From the NCBI GenBank assembly GCA_026400815.1, contig JAPLOI010000075.1, positions 1-64,000 of the forward strand: a stretch of 64,000 nt of DNA, in the 5' to 3' direction. The translations under genes and the position numbers were made by a program. The stretch is from Alphaproteobacteria bacterium. Its GTDB lineage: Bacteria; Pseudomonadota; Alphaproteobacteria; Acetobacterales; Acetobacteraceae. Shown one piece after another: positions 17,465-27,471 of the stretch. Under the pieces are notes generated by a model that saw nothing but the letters and a program-made list of their open reading frames with translations, did not search any database and was not told the origin of the DNA. Each line of letters opens with the position of its first letter. Position 1 is the first letter of the stretch.

Positions 17465-18439
17465 TCAGGCATCCAGCAGGTGGCAGGCGGCGAGGTGGCC
17501 GGGGGCCCCTTCGCGCAGCACCGGGGCTTCCTGCTTGCAGCGCGGCATAACGTGCGGGCAGCGCGTGTGAAAGGCGCAGCCGGGGGGCGGGCGCACGGGG
17601 CTCGGCACGTCGCCTTGGAGCAGGGTTTTCTTGCGCTTGAGGCGCGGGTTCGGCACCGGCACGGCGGCCAGCAGCGCCTGGGTGTACGGGTGCTGCGGGC
17701 GCAGGAACAGGTCTTGCTTGGTGGCGTGTTCCACGATGCGGCCGAGATACATCACCGCCACGCGGTGGCTGATGTGCTCCACCACGGCGAGGTCGTGGGC
17801 GATGAACAGGTAGGAGAGGCGGTGCTCGCGCTGCAAATCCATCAGCAGGTTGATCACCTGGGCCTGGATCGAAACGTCGAGCGCGGAGACGGGTTCGTCC
17901 GCCACGATCAGGCGGGGGTTGAGCGACAGGGCGCGGGCGATGGAAACGCGCTGGCGCTGGCCGCCACTGAACTGGTGCGGGAAGTTGTTCATCTGCGCCG
18001 CGCGCAGGCCGACCTGCGCGAAGATCTCGGCGGTGCGCGCATCGGCCTCGGCACCGCTGGCGACGCCGTGGACGAGGAGCGGTTCGCGCACGATGGCGCC
18101 CGCCGTCATGCGCGGGTTGAGCGAGCTGAACGGGTCCTGGAAGACCATCTGCATCTGGCGGCGGAAGGGGCGCATCTCCGCCTTGGAGAGCTGCGTCACG
18201 TCCGTGCCGCCGAGGCGGATGGTGCCGGCGGTGGGCTCCACCAGGCGCATCACGGTGCGGGCCACGGTGGATTTGCCGCAGCCGGATTCGCCGACGAGGC
18301 CGAGGGTCTCGCCCTCGTTGATGCTGAAGCTCACGCCATCCACGGCGTGCACCTGGCCCACGGTACGGCGCAACAGGCCCTTCTTGATGGGGAAGTGCTT
18401 CTTGAGGTCCTGAACCTCGATCACGGGCGCGGTGGTCAT
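17465..18439 (-). CDS. Dipeptide/oligopeptide ABC transporter ATPase (DppF/OppF type)
   Basis: 324 residues from ATG 18439. Walker [10 protein letters not shown], signature FSGGQRQR, Walker B LIVADEP and the H-loop AHD are all visible. The C-terminal oligopeptide/dipeptide transporter domain has the Cys-containing segment [14 protein letters not shown]. It partners with the DppD-type ATPase, whose gene overlaps by 4 nt. The DppF-specific [11 protein letters not shown] motif is present. Confidence 0.92.
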   Translation of the reverse strand: MTTAPVIEVQDLKKHFPIKKGLLRRTVGQVHAVDGVSFSINEGETLGLVGESGCGKSTVARTVMRLVEPTAGTIRLGGTDVTQLSKAEMRPFRRQMQMVFQDPFSSLNPRMTAGAIVREPLLVHGVASGAEADARTAEIFAQVGLRAAQMNNFPHQFSGGQRQRVSIARALSLNPRLIVADEPVSALDVSIQAQVINLLMDLQREHRLSYLFIAHDLAVVEHISHRVAVMYLGRIVEHATKQDLFLRPQHPYTQALLAAVPVPNPRLKRKKTLLQGDVPSPVRPPPGCAFHTRCPHVMPRCKQEAPVLREGAPGHLAACHLLDA

Positions 18440-19443
18440 TCGGTGCCTCCGTAGAGGCGGGCGCTGTGCCAGCAGGCGGCCCAATGCCCCGGCTGGTGCT
18501 CACGATACTCCGGATAGGTGGCGCGGCAGGTCTCGTCGGCATGGGCGCAGCGCGGGGCGAAGGCGCAGCCGGTGGGCAGGGCAGAGAGGGCAGGGACCAT
18601 GCCGGGGATTTCCTGCAGCCGCTCCACCGCCGGGCCGCCGCCGAGCACGGCGAGCTTGGGCACGGAGGCCATCAGCCCGTGGGTGTAGGGGTGCAGCGGC
18701 CGGTCGAACAGCTCCTCCACCGTGGCTTCCTCGATCTTGCGGCCGGCATACATCACCACCACGCGATGCGCGGTTTCGGCCACCACGCCGAGGTCGTGGG
18801 TGATCAGGATGACGGCGGTGCCGCGATCTTCCTGCAGCTTTACGATCAGGTCGAGGATCTGGGCCTGGATCGTGACGTCCAGCGCCGTGGTGGGCTCGTC
18901 GGCGATCAGCACCTTGGGGTTGCAGGCCAGCGCCATCGCAATCATGGCGCGCTGACGCATGCCGCCGGAAAGCTGGTGCGGGTATTCCTTCGCGCGCTGG
19001 GCGGGTTCGGGGATGCGCACCTGGGTGAGCATCTCCACGGCGCGGGCATGGGCTTCGCTGGCCGTTACGTCCTGGTGCAGGCGGATCGCCTCGGCGATCT
19101 GGTCGCCGATGGTCAGCACCGGGTTCAGGCTGGTCATCGGTTCCTGGAAGATCATCGCGATCTCGTTGCCGCGGACCTGGCGCATCTCCTCCTCGCTGAT
19201 CGCCAGCAGGTCGCGGCCTTCCAGCTTCACGCTGCCGGCATCGATGCGGCCGGGTGGGGTGGGGACGAGGCGCATGAGGGAGAGCGCGGTGATGGACTTG
19301 CCGCAGCCGGATTCACCAACGATGGCCAGTACCTCGCCGCGCGCCACTTCGAACGACACGTCGCTGACGGCCCGCACCAGGCCCTGGCGGGTGAAGAACA
19401 GGGTGCGCAGGCCTTCTACCTGCAGGATCGGTGCGTCGGTCAT
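18436..19443 (-). CDS. Dipeptide/oligopeptide ABC transporter ATPase (DppD/OppD type)
   Basis: 335 residues from ATG 19443. Walker A GESGCGKS, signature LSGGMRQR, Walker B VLIADEP and THD are present, with the OppD-type [10 protein letters not shown] motif. The C-terminus carries the Cys cluster [14 protein letters not shown]. It overlaps the downstream dppF-like and upstream dppC-like genes by 4 nt each (ATGA), so the operon is translationally coupled. Confidence 0.92.
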   Translation of the reverse strand: MTDAPILQVEGLRTLFFTRQGLVRAVSDVSFEVARGEVLAIVGESGCGKSITALSLMRLVPTPPGRIDAGSVKLEGRDLLAISEEEMRQVRGNEIAMIFQEPMTSLNPVLTIGDQIAEAIRLHQDVTASEAHARAVEMLTQVRIPEPAQRAKEYPHQLSGGMRQRAMIAMALACNPKVLIADEPTTALDVTIQAQILDLIVKLQEDRGTAVILITHDLGVVAETAHRVVVMYAGRKIEEATVEELFDRPLHPYTHGLMASVPKLAVLGGGPAVERLQEIPGMVPALSALPTGCAFAPRCAHADETCRATYPEYREHQPGHWAACWHSARLYGGTE

Positions 19444-20348
19444 CCACGCTGCCTCGGGTCGAGCAGGTCGCGCAGCGCGTCGCCCAGCAGGTTGGTGCCG
19501 AACACGGCAAGGCTGATGGCCAGGCCCGGGAAGATCACCAGCCAGGGCGCGCGGCGCATGTATTCGGCGGCGGATTCGCTCAGCATCCGGCCCCAGGAGG
19601 GATGCGGCTCCGGCACGCCGAGGCCGAGGAAGGAGAGCGAGGCTTCGGTCAGGATCGTGCTGCCCAGCTGCGCCGTGGCCAGCACGATCAGCGGTGCGAT
19701 GGTGTTGGGCAGGATGTGGCGGATCGCCAGGCGCCATTCGCTCATGCCCGTGGCCTGCGCCGCCTCCACGAAGGCCAGCTCGCGCAGCGCCAGTGTGTTG
19801 GAGCGGATCACGCGCGCGACAGAGGGCACCAGCGGGATGGCGATGGCGATGATCGTGTTTTGCAGCGACGGCCCCATGGCCGCGGAGAACACCAGCGCGA
19901 GCACCAGCAGCGGCAGCGCCTGCATGATGTCCATCAGCCGCTGCACGATCAGGTCGAACCAGCCGCCCAGATAGCCGCTGGCCAGCCCGATGGCGACCCC
20001 GAACAGGCAGCCGAGGAAGGTGGAGCCGATGCCCACGGCCAGCGAGATGCGCGCGCCATACACGATGCGGGCATAGACATCCCGCCCCATGAAATCCGCC
20101 CCCATGATGTAGGTGGCACCCGGCCCCGCGAGCGAAACGCGCGGGTTGGTCGCCAGCGGGCTTTGCGTGGTGATCGCATCGGCGAAGATCGCCGCCAGCA
20201 CGAACACCGCCATGATCAGTGCGCCGATCGCGCCCAGCGGATACTGGCGCACCAGGAACCACGCCTGGCTCCACGCCCCGGTGGCGCTGGCGCCGGCGCG
20301 GTTCAGTTCCGCCTGGTAGGTGCCGCCTGCCATCGCCCTATCCGCCAT
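19440..20348 (-). CDS. Dipeptide/oligopeptide ABC transporter permease (DppC type)
   Basis: About 302 residues from ATG 20348; ATG 20333 is an equally possible start and avoids overlap with the preceding gene. A long cytoplasmic N-terminus leads to the first membrane helix near residue 40 and about six helices overall. The permease loop EAAQATGMSEWRLAIRHILPN is the ATPase docking site. DppC-type features such as GADFMGRD follow the first helix. Confidence 0.9.
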   Translation of the reverse strand: MADRAMAGGTYQAELNRAGASATGAWSQAWFLVRQYPLGAIGALIMAVFVLAAIFADAITTQSPLATNPRVSLAGPGATYIMGADFMGRDVYARIVYGARISLAVGIGSTFLGCLFGVAIGLASGYLGGWFDLIVQRLMDIMQALPLLVLALVFSAAMGPSLQNTIIAIAIPLVPSVARVIRSNTLALRELAFVEAAQATGMSEWRLAIRHILPNTIAPLIVLATAQLGSTILTEASLSFLGLGVPEPHPSWGRMLSESAAEYMRRAPWLVIFPGLAISLAVFGTNLLGDALRDLLDPRQRG

Positions 20349-21285
20349 ACTTGATGCGCGGGTCGAGCACGGCATAGAGCATGTCGACCACGAAATTGAC
20401 GACGACGACCACCACGGCAATCAGCATCACCAGGTTCTGCACGATCGGGTAGTCGCGCGCGCGGATCGCCTCCACCAGGAAGCGCGCCACGCCGGGGATG
20501 TTGAACACCGTCTCCGTCACGATCAAGCCGCCGATCAGGAACGCGGCCTCGATGCCGATCACCGTCACCACCGGCAGCAGCGCGTTGCGCAGCGCGTGGC
20601 GGTAGTTCACCGATTGCCGCGTGGCACCCTTGGCACGGGCCGTGCGGATGTAGTCCTGCCGCAGCACCTCCAGCATGGAAGAGCGCGTGAGCCGCATCAC
20701 CAGTGCCGAGGACCGGAACCCGACGGCCGCGGCCGGCACGCTGAACAGGGCGAGCTGCGCCCAGAACCCCGTGATGCGGTCGCTATAGATCGGCAGCGTG
20801 TCGAACCAGGACACGAAGGCCATCAGCACCAAAAGCCCAAGCCAGAACGAGGGCAGGGACAGGCCCGAAAGGCTCAGCACCCGCAGCGCGTAATCCGTGA
20901 GGGTGTTCTGCCGCACCGCGCTGATCACGCCCAACGGCACGCCGATCAGCACGGAGAACACCAGCGCCAGCACGGCCAGCTTGGCGGTGATCGGGATGCG
21001 CGGCGCGATCTCCTCCAGCGCCGGCTTCTCCGACACGTAGGAATAGCCGAGATCGCCGCGCAGGATCCCGGAGATCCACGCCACATATTGCTGCGGCAAG
21101 GACAGGTCGAGCCCCAGCTCGCGCGCGATGCGCTGCTTCTCCGCCGGATCCACCATGCCGGCGGAATCGAACAGGATGTCCACGATGTTGCCCGGCACGA
21201 TGCGTAGCAGGGTGAAGATGATCACCGAGATGCCGAACAACGTCAGCAGCATCAGGCCAAAGCGGCGGACGAGATAGGCGCCCAA
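20338..21285 (-). CDS. Dipeptide/oligopeptide ABC transporter permease (DppB type)
   Basis: 315 residues. The family opening LVRRFGLMLLTLFGIS is present at the extreme N-terminus, so the start must be the TTG codon at 21285, which has GGAG 8 nt upstream; no ATG lies in a suitable place. About six membrane helices and the docking loop RTARAKGATRQSVNYRHALRN are visible. It is the second gene of the importer operon after the binding protein and is separated from it by hairpin repeat copy 4. Confidence 0.9.
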   Translation of the reverse strand: MGAYLVRRFGLMLLTLFGISVIIFTLLRIVPGNIVDILFDSAGMVDPAEKQRIARELGLDLSLPQQYVAWISGILRGDLGYSYVSEKPALEEIAPRIPITAKLAVLALVFSVLIGVPLGVISAVRQNTLTDYALRVLSLSGLSLPSFWLGLLVLMAFVSWFDTLPIYSDRITGFWAQLALFSVPAAAVGFRSSALVMRLTRSSMLEVLRQDYIRTARAKGATRQSVNYRHALRNALLPVVTVIGIEAAFLIGGLIVTETVFNIPGVARFLVEAIRARDYPIVQNLVMLIAVVVVVVNFVVDMLYAVLDPRIKYGG

Positions 21286-21298
21286 GCGTCACTCCTCA

Positions 21299-21398
21299 AA
21301 GCAAGCGGTTCTCTTTTGAAAAAAAGAACCAAAAAACTTTTATCCGTTTGCACCCCGGCCTGGGGCGCAAACGGATACGGTCTCGACCAGCAAAAAAA
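21299..21398 (+). repeat. Composite hairpin repeat, copy 4 (truncated)
   Basis: Only the left hairpin (GGTTCTCTTTTGAAAAAAAGAACC) and the central stem are intact. The central stem ATCCGTTTGC pairs perfectly with GCAAACGGAT, and an inner CCCC/GGGG extends it. The right A/T hairpin is missing and replaced by unrelated sequence. It lies inside the peptide-transporter operon, between the binding-protein stop codon and the DppB start, where it may lower expression of the downstream genes. Confidence 0.85.
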
Positions 21399-23015
21399 CT
21401 AGCGGTTCAACCAGACATCCTCGAACCGATAGCGGTTGTAGGAGGCGTTGTTGGCCATGCGGAAGCCCACCACCTCCGGGTGCCAGCACGTGCCGGAGTG
21501 GTTGTGCAGGATGATCGGCCGCGCCACGTCTTCCTGCAGCTGGCGGTCGATCTCCCACACCATGCGCTTGCGCTTCTCCAGGTCCGTCTCCATCGACTGC
21601 GCCTCGAACATCTTCTCCAGCTCCGGGTTGCAGTAGCCCGTCACGTTGCGTTCGCTTTTGCAGGAGTAGTTCTCGAAGAAGCTCTGGTCGGGGTCGTCCA
21701 CCGAGTTGCCGGTGAGGTTCAGGCCCACGGCATAGTCCTTGCGCGCCACCTTGCCGAACCACACGCCGGTTTCCACGATCTCCAGTTCGCCGTCGATATA
21801 GATCTCCTTCAGATGGTCGATCAGGATCACGGCGGGGTCGCGATAGGCGGCGATGTTGCGGGTGGAGATCTTCACCGCCAGGCGCTTGCCGGGGCCGTAG
21901 CCGTGCTTCTCCATCAGCTTGCGCGCTTCCGCCCGGTTGGCGGCGATGTCTGGCCCGTAGCCGGCGATGCTTTCCAGCATCTCCTTCGGCATGCCCCATA
22001 CGCCCTGTGGCTGCGGCAGCATGGTGCCGCCGACGGAGGCTTCGCCCTCGGCGATGATGGTGTTGAACGCCTTGCGGTCCAGCGAGAGCGCCATGGCGCG
22101 GCGCAGATCCGCGTTGTCGAAGGGCGGCTTGTCGCGGTTCACGATCAGGTTGGTGGAAACGTTCACCGGCCCCATGTGGCAGATCGCCTTCGGCGCCTGG
22201 GTACGAAGGTCGCGCAGCACCTGCTGTGTCACTTCGGTGGGGAAGGTGAGGTCCAGCTTGCCGGAGATGAAGGCCAGCATCGCGGTGGAGCGGTTGGTGA
22301 TGATCGGCATCTCCACGCCATCCAGATACGGGCGGCCCGGCTTCCAGTATTCCGTGTTGCGGGTCAGGCGGATCATCTCGTTCTGCTTGAACTCGGCCAG
22401 CTTGAACGGCCCGGTGCCGATCGGCCGCGTGCGCATGCCGGCGGCATTCACGTGGCACGGGTACATCGGCGTGTAGCCGGAGGCGAGCAGGTTCAGCAGC
22501 GAGGGCTGCGGCCGGCCCAGCTTCAGCGTCACCTCATGGTCGCCGTTCGGCACCACATCCAGCACGTTGTCGTACAGCGAGCGGCGCGGGTTGGTGCGCA
22601 GCTTGTCCTCTTTCTTGCCCTGCACGAGATCGAAGGTGCACTTCACGTCTGCCGCGGTGAACGGCTTGCCGTCATGCCACTTCACGCCCGGCTGCAGGGT
22701 GAAGGTGAGCGATTTGCCGCCATCGCCCCAGGCCCACTTTGTGGCCAGCTCCGGGATGATGGTGTCGAAGGAATCGAGCTCCTTCGCATGATCGTACATC
22801 ACCAGGTTGTTGTAGAGGCCCATGAAGGGCGCGTTCACCGAGAAGGTGGCGCCCTCATGGATAGAGGCGCTGGGCGGGTTGTCGCGCTGGTACATGCGCA
22901 GGATGCCCCCGCGCTTCGGCTCCTGCGCCATGGCGGGCGCAAGGGCGGCGGTGCCCACCAGGACACCGGCGAGAGCGAAGGCAGACGCAAACAGGGCGGC
23001 GGTTCGTCGCAGCAC
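21399..23015 (-). CDS. Peptide-type ABC transporter substrate-binding protein (family 5)
   Basis: 538 residues from GTG 23015, preceded by GGAGG 8 nt upstream. The signal peptide ends at LAPAMA-QEPKRGG, so the protein is periplasmic. It matches family-5 binding proteins in length and in motifs such as KSLTFTLQPGVKWHDGKPFTAADV. The family carries peptides, nickel, glutathione, opines and other compounds, so the true ligand is open. It heads the five-gene importer operon. The gap of 189 bp to the divergent acyl-CoA dehydrogenase gene probably holds both promoters. Confidence 0.9.
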   Translation of the reverse strand: MLRRTAALFASAFALAGVLVGTAALAPAMAQEPKRGGILRMYQRDNPPSASIHEGATFSVNAPFMGLYNNLVMYDHAKELDSFDTIIPELATKWAWGDGGKSLTFTLQPGVKWHDGKPFTAADVKCTFDLVQGKKEDKLRTNPRRSLYDNVLDVVPNGDHEVTLKLGRPQPSLLNLLASGYTPMYPCHVNAAGMRTRPIGTGPFKLAEFKQNEMIRLTRNTEYWKPGRPYLDGVEMPIITNRSTAMLAFISGKLDLTFPTEVTQQVLRDLRTQAPKAICHMGPVNVSTNLIVNRDKPPFDNADLRRAMALSLDRKAFNTIIAEGEASVGGTMLPQPQGVWGMPKEMLESIAGYGPDIAANRAEARKLMEKHGYGPGKRLAVKISTRNIAAYRDPAVILIDHLKEIYIDGELEIVETGVWFGKVARKDYAVGLNLTGNSVDDPDQSFFENYSCKSERNVTGYCNPELEKMFEAQSMETDLEKRKRMVWEIDRQLQEDVARPIILHNHSGTCWHPEVVGFRMANNASYNRYRFEDVWLNR

Positions 23016-23204
23016 GTGGTGATCCTCCCATGGGCAGATGGCATCTGTGGCGCTACCAGCGGCGGCGCCTGAACGATGCTCTTTCGCTGCGATTACCATG
23101 AATGCCACGGCAAGCAAACGTATCCGGTCAATCCATGCCACGTCGTATCGGTTGCCGTGGCGGGCCCGGCGGTGCGACCATGCCCATCCCGGAGGATGCC
23201 GCAC

Positions 23205-24293
23205 ATGACCGACCTCGCCGCTTTCGCGCGCGCCCACATCGCCCCGCGCGACCTTCTCGCCAGCCCCACCCTGCCGCCGGACCTGTGGGCCGAAATGGCC
23301 GCGGCCGGGCTGTTCCGCATCGGCCTGCCCGCGGAACACGGCGGAGACGGCGGCAGCTATGCCGACATCGCCGAGGCCGAGCGGGTGCTGGTGCAGGAAG
23401 GCGGCTCCACCGGGCTCGCCGGCATCTGGGCCAGCCACCAGATGGTGCCGCGCTGGTTCATCGTCGGCTTCGGTACGCCGGCGCAGCAGGCCCACTGGTT
23501 GCCCCGCTTCACCAGCGGCGCGCTCACCGGCGGCGTGGCGATCTCGGAGCCCAAGGTGGGCGCCCACCCCAAGCTGCTCAGCACCACGGCCACGCGGGAT
23601 GGCGATTCCTGGGTGCTGGACGGCGAGAAATCCTACGTCACCAACGGCGACCGCGCCGGGCTTTACATGGTGCTGGCGATCACCGCGATGCAGGGCGAGC
23701 GCAAGCGCTACTCCTTCTTCATGGTGCTGCGCGACACCCCGGGGCTGGAAGTGGTGGAGGCTGAAACACCCCCCTCCATGTGGCCCGTCGGTCATGTCGC
23801 CCTGCGCCTCAAGGGCTGTCGCGTGCCTGCCGAGGCCCTGCTCGGCCCGCAGGACGGCGCCTATGACGCCATCGCGCTGCCCTTCCGGGACGCGGAAGAC
23901 GCCATCGGCACCTCCAGCCAGGCCGGCAACCTGCCGGGGATCGTGCGCCTGCTGGCCGCCGAACTGCCCAATCCCGCCCCCGAGGAGGCCGTGGCCGAGC
24001 TCGGCGCGCTCGCCGGCCTCGCCGCCCTGGTCGCCCCCGCCGCCGCCGCGCTGGCCCGTGCCGTGGATGCGCGCGCCTGGGACGGGCCTGAGGCGCAGGC
24101 CCTGCTGATCGGCCTGCGCCAGCACGCCGCCCACTTTCATGCCCGCGCCTCCGCGTTTCGCGATGCCCATGCGGCGCGCCGTGGTGCGAAGCTGGATGCG
24201 CGGCTGCATAGCATTCAGACCTCTCTCTCGGTCGCGCGTGGGCCGCGGGCGATACGGATGGCGCGGCTGGGGGCGCAAATGATGCCGAAGTAA
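23205..24293 (+). CDS. Acyl-CoA dehydrogenase family protein
   Basis: 362 residues from ATG 23205 with GGAGG 9 nt upstream. The N-terminal helical part (FRIGLPAEHGGDGG), the FAD/substrate middle domain (GGVAISEPKVG, then LDGEKSYVTNGDRAG) and a C-terminal helical domain are visible. The protein is a little shorter than typical 380-residue members, and the C-terminal domain looks reduced and Ala-rich, so the catalytic Glu cannot be placed by eye. Expected reaction: alpha,beta-dehydrogenation of an acyl-CoA. It may work with the enoyl-CoA hydratase of the neighbouring operon. Confidence 0.8.
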   Translation: MTDLAAFARAHIAPRDLLASPTLPPDLWAEMAAAGLFRIGLPAEHGGDGGSYADIAEAERVLVQEGGSTGLAGIWASHQMVPRWFIVGFGTPAQQAHWLPRFTSGALTGGVAISEPKVGAHPKLLSTTATRDGDSWVLDGEKSYVTNGDRAGLYMVLAITAMQGERKRYSFFMVLRDTPGLEVVEAETPPSMWPVGHVALRLKGCRVPAEALLGPQDGAYDAIALPFRDAEDAIGTSSQAGNLPGIVRLLAAELPNPAPEEAVAELGALAGLAALVAPAAAALARAVDARAWDGPEAQALLIGLRQHAAHFHARASAFRDAHAARRGAKLDARLHSIQTSLSVARGPRAIRMARLGAQMMPK

Positions 24294-24430
24294 GAAAGCG
24301 CGTTCTTTTTTGAAAAAAAGAACCAAAAAACTTTTGTTCGTTTGCGCGGCGGTTCAACTCCTGGATGGGGCGCAAGCGAAGGAAGTCTTTTTTGCTTCTT
24401 TTTTCTTCAGAAAAAAGAAGGCGCTTCCTT
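24294..24430 (+). repeat. Composite hairpin repeat, copy 5
   Basis: Complete copy. Left hairpin GTTCTTTTTTGAAAAAAAGAAC, central stem TTCGTTTGCGC paired with GCGCAAGCGAA around a 20-nt loop, right hairpin CTTCTTTTTTCTTCAGAAAAAAGAAG, and outer ends AAAGCGC/GCGCTT. It starts directly after the TAA stop of the acyl-CoA dehydrogenase gene and lies upstream of glnS. Confidence 0.92.
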
Positions 24431-24479
24431 CCCTCCCTGGCCTGCTCTAGACAGGGCCGGCATACGGCGAAGGGCTGCA

Positions 24480-26213
24480 ATGGTGTCTGATACGGCGACG
24501 GATACGCCAGAAGGCGGGCGCGACTTCATCCGCGACATCATCGCGGAGGATCGCGCGCAAGGCCGTGTGCAAACCGTCGTCACCCGTTTCCCGCCGGAGC
24601 CGAACGGCTACCTGCATATCGGCCACGCCAAGTCGATTTGCCTCAATTTCGGCGTGGCGGAAGAGTTCGGCGGAAGCTGCCACCTGCGCTTCGACGATAC
24701 CAACCCCACCAAGGAAGAGCAGGAGTTCATCGACGCCATCGCCAAGGATGTGCGCTGGCTCGGCTTCGACTGGGGCGAGAACCTGTTCCATGCCTCGGAT
24801 TATTTCGAGCAGCTCTACGCCTGGGCCGAGCACCTGATCCAGCACGGCCACGCCTATGTGGACGACCAGTCGCCCGACGAGATGCGCGCCGCCCGCGGCA
24901 CCCTCACGGAGCCCGGTCGCAACTCCCCCTGGCGTGACCGCGGCGTGGATGAAAATCTCGACCTGTTCCGCCGCATGCGCGCGGGCGAATTCCCGAACGG
25001 CGCGCGCGTGCTGCGGGCGAAAATCGACATGGCCTCGGGCAACATGAACCTGCGCGACCCCGCGCTGTATCGCATCCTGCACGCCACCCATCCGCGCACC
25101 GGCGATGCCTGGTGCATCTACCCCACCTACGATTTCGCCCACGGCCAGTCCGACGCGATCGAGGGCATCACCCACTCGCTCTGCACGCTAGAGTTCGAGG
25201 ACCACAAGCCGCTGTATGATTGGCTGCTGGACAAGCTGCCGATCGCCGCCCTCGGCAAGCCCGGCCGGCCGCGCCAGTATGAATTCGCCCGGCTGAACAT
25301 CGCCGGCCTCGTGCTCTCCAAGCGCGTGCTCACACGCCTCGTCTCCGGCGGCCATGTGCGCGGCTGGGACGATCCGCGCATGCCCACCCTGGCCGGGCTG
25401 CGGCGCCGCGGCGTGCCGGCCGGTGCGCTGCGCGAGTTCGTCAAGCGCGTGGGCATGGCGCGGGCCAATTCCGTGGTCGATCCCGCGCTGTTCGACTTCA
25501 CCGTGCGCGAGGGGCTGAACCGCACCGCCCCGCGCCGCATGGCCGTACTGCGGCCGCTGCGCGTGATCATCGAGAACTACCCCGAGGGCCAGACCGAAAC
25601 GCTGGAGGCGATCAACCACCCGGACGACGCCGCCCAGGGCATCCGCCCCATCACCTTCAGCCGCGAGCTGTGGGTGGAGCGGGAGGATTTCATGGAAGAG
25701 CCGCCGAAGAAGTTCTTCCGCCTCTCCCCGGGGCGCGAGGTGCGGCTGCGCTACGGCTATTTCATCACCTGCCGCGAGGTGGTGAAGGACGATGCGGGCG
25801 AGGTGATTGCCCTGCGCTGCACCTACGATCCCGCCACCAAGGGCGGCAACGCGCCCGATGGCCGCAAGGTGCAGGCCACGCTGCATTGGCTCAGCGCCGC
25901 CGATGCGGTGGCCGCCGAGGTGCGCGTCTACAACCCGCTTTTCGCCCGCCCCGACCCCGGTGCGGACGGCGACGTGTTCGCCGACCTCAACCCGGAATCG
26001 CTGGAGGTGCTGGCCGGCGCCATGGTGGAACCCGCCCTGGCCACGCTGGCGGAAGGCGAAGTGGTGCAGTTCGAGCGCCAGGGCTATTTCTGCCCGGACC
26101 CCGACAGCACCCCCGGCGCCCTGGTGTTCAACCGCACCGTGGGCCTGCGCGACACCTGGGCCAAGGAAAGCGGCCGCAACGCCCCCCCGGCTGTAGGACG
26201 CGTGCGCGGCTGA
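24480..26213 (+). CDS. glnS: Glutamine--tRNA ligase
   Basis: 577 residues from ATG 24480. Class I synthetase signatures are clear: [15 protein letters not shown] with HIGH at 46-49 and VLSKR as the KMSKS equivalent. The C-terminal beta-barrel anticodon-binding domain follows (for example YFITC...CTYDP). It charges tRNA-Gln with glutamine. Presence of GlnRS in an alphaproteobacterium is less usual than the indirect amidotransferase route but is found in several lineages. An upstream in-frame start at 24342 lies inside the hairpin repeat and is rejected. Confidence 0.93.
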   Translation: MVSDTATDTPEGGRDFIRDIIAEDRAQGRVQTVVTRFPPEPNGYLHIGHAKSICLNFGVAEEFGGSCHLRFDDTNPTKEEQEFIDAIAKDVRWLGFDWGENLFHASDYFEQLYAWAEHLIQHGHAYVDDQSPDEMRAARGTLTEPGRNSPWRDRGVDENLDLFRRMRAGEFPNGARVLRAKIDMASGNMNLRDPALYRILHATHPRTGDAWCIYPTYDFAHGQSDAIEGITHSLCTLEFEDHKPLYDWLLDKLPIAALGKPGRPRQYEFARLNIAGLVLSKRVLTRLVSGGHVRGWDDPRMPTLAGLRRRGVPAGALREFVKRVGMARANSVVDPALFDFTVREGLNRTAPRRMAVLRPLRVIIENYPEGQTETLEAINHPDDAAQGIRPITFSRELWVEREDFMEEPPKKFFRLSPGREVRLRYGYFITCREVVKDDAGEVIALRCTYDPATKGGNAPDGRKVQATLHWLSAADAVAAEVRVYNPLFARPDPGADGDVFADLNPESLEVLAGAMVEPALATLAEGEVVQFERQGYFCPDPDSTPGALVFNRTVGLRDTWAKESGRNAPPAVGRVRG

Positions 26214-26337
26214 CGCGAAGGGTCTTGCAGGCCGGGCCCGGGATGTCTTGAGCGGGTGTGAATATAACGCTGATTTTCAGCCTGCCCCATCCAACCCCGG
26301 CACCGTGCCGTGCCGGACAACCGCATCGAGGTCTTCC

Positions 26338-27471
26338 GTGCTGCCCCGGTCCTTCCGCTTGGCATTTGCGCTGAGCCTGCTGGCTGCCCCTGCCGTTGCC
26401 GGCCCCTACACCATGGTCCTGATTGGCCCCACCACCGGGCTCAACACCTTCAGCAACGCCTTCGGCGTGAACAATGCTGGCCAGGTTGTCGGTACCGACA
26501 ACAACCTCTCCGCCACCCTCGGCTACGTCTGGCAGAACGGCGTGGCCACCCCCACGCTGCCGCCCTCCTCTTTCAACAACAACAGCTTCGCCCGCGCGAT
26601 CAACGCCAGCGGCCAGGTCGCCGGCTACGGCCGCGTCGCCTTCGGTATCGATCACGCCTTCCGCCAGACCGGCAACACCATCCAGGATCTCGGCGACCTG
26701 CCGCTCGGTGGTGATGTCAGCCGCGGCTGGGGCATCAACGCCAATGGCTGGGTGGTCGGTGAATCCGGCACGCGCGAGAACAACCTCAACGTGACGCACG
26801 GCTTCATCTGGAACGGCACCACCATGCTCGATTCCGGCGACCTCGCCGGCGGCGCCAATGCCAGCACGCTCAACGCCATCAACGACAACAACGTCGCCGT
26901 CGGCTGGGGCACGGTGAACGGCAGCAACCGCCGCGCCATGAAGTGGGAGAACGGCACGCTCACCGATCTCGGCGAAATCCCCGGCGGCAATGATTTGAGC
27001 CAGGCGCAGGCGATCAACAATGCCGGCGTGATCGTGGGCGAGAGCGCCATCCTCGGCCCGGCCAATATCAGCGTGGTGCGCGCCGTGCGCTGGGACGGCA
27101 ACGGGATGACCGAGCTTGGCGAATTGCCCGGCGGCTCCGATTTCAGCACCGCCTTCGGCATCAACCAGGCCGGCGACATTGTCGGCCGCTCGCGCAACGG
27201 CGCCGGCGACCGCGCCGTGCTCTGGCGCGACGATGTGCTCTACGACATCAACGACCTGGTGCCCGATCGCGGCACCTTCACCTTCCGCATCGCCTACGAC
27301 ATCAACGACCTCGGCTGGATCGTCGGCGACGGCTACGATTCCGCGACGGACCGCACCCGCGCCTTCGTCCTCATCCCCGAACTCGCCACCACCGCCACCC
27401 CGGAGCCTGCCTCCGGCCTGCTGGTGCTGGCGGGGCTCGCAACCCTGGCTATCCGCCGCCGGCCGGCCTGA
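26338..27471 (+). CDS. HAF-repeat extracellular protein with PEP-CTERM tail
   Basis: 377 residues from GTG 26338 (GAGG 6 nt upstream). A signal peptide ends at LLAAPAVA-GPYT. The body consists of repeated 45-60-residue units of the HAF type, each with a form of AxxW...G.....LG.LPGG and NNAGxVVG (for example TDLGEIPGG, TELGELPGG). The C-terminus is TPEPASG, a hydrophobic stretch and a final RRRPA, the tripartite PEP-CTERM sorting signal for exosortase. The protein is thus expected on the surface or in the exopolysaccharide matrix. No exosortase gene is in this window. Its 3' end overlaps the convergent PPOX-like gene by 23 bp. Confidence 0.85.
   Translation: MLPRSFRLAFALSLLAAPAVAGPYTMVLIGPTTGLNTFSNAFGVNNAGQVVGTDNNLSATLGYVWQNGVATPTLPPSSFNNNSFARAINASGQVAGYGRVAFGIDHAFRQTGNTIQDLGDLPLGGDVSRGWGINANGWVVGESGTRENNLNVTHGFIWNGTTMLDSGDLAGGANASTLNAINDNNVAVGWGTVNGSNRRAMKWENGTLTDLGEIPGGNDLSQAQAINNAGVIVGESAILGPANISVVRAVRWDGNGMTELGELPGGSDFSTAFGINQAGDIVGRSRNGAGDRAVLWRDDVLYDINDLVPDRGTFTFRIAYDINDLGWIVGDGYDSATDRTRAFVLIPELATTATPEPASGLLVLAGLATLAIRRRPA

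Noticed and set aside
23016-24326. Upstream extension of the family-5 binding protein
   Set aside because: The signal peptide and a GGAGG site fix the start at GTG 23015; the rest is a shadow of the acyl-CoA dehydrogenase gene.
24342-24479. Longer start of glnS
   Set aside because: These codons lie within hairpin repeat copy 5; ATG 24480 begins the conserved protein.
26338-27471. Autotransporter or adhesin for the HAF-repeat protein
   Set aside because: No C-terminal beta-barrel; it ends with a PEP-CTERM type tail.
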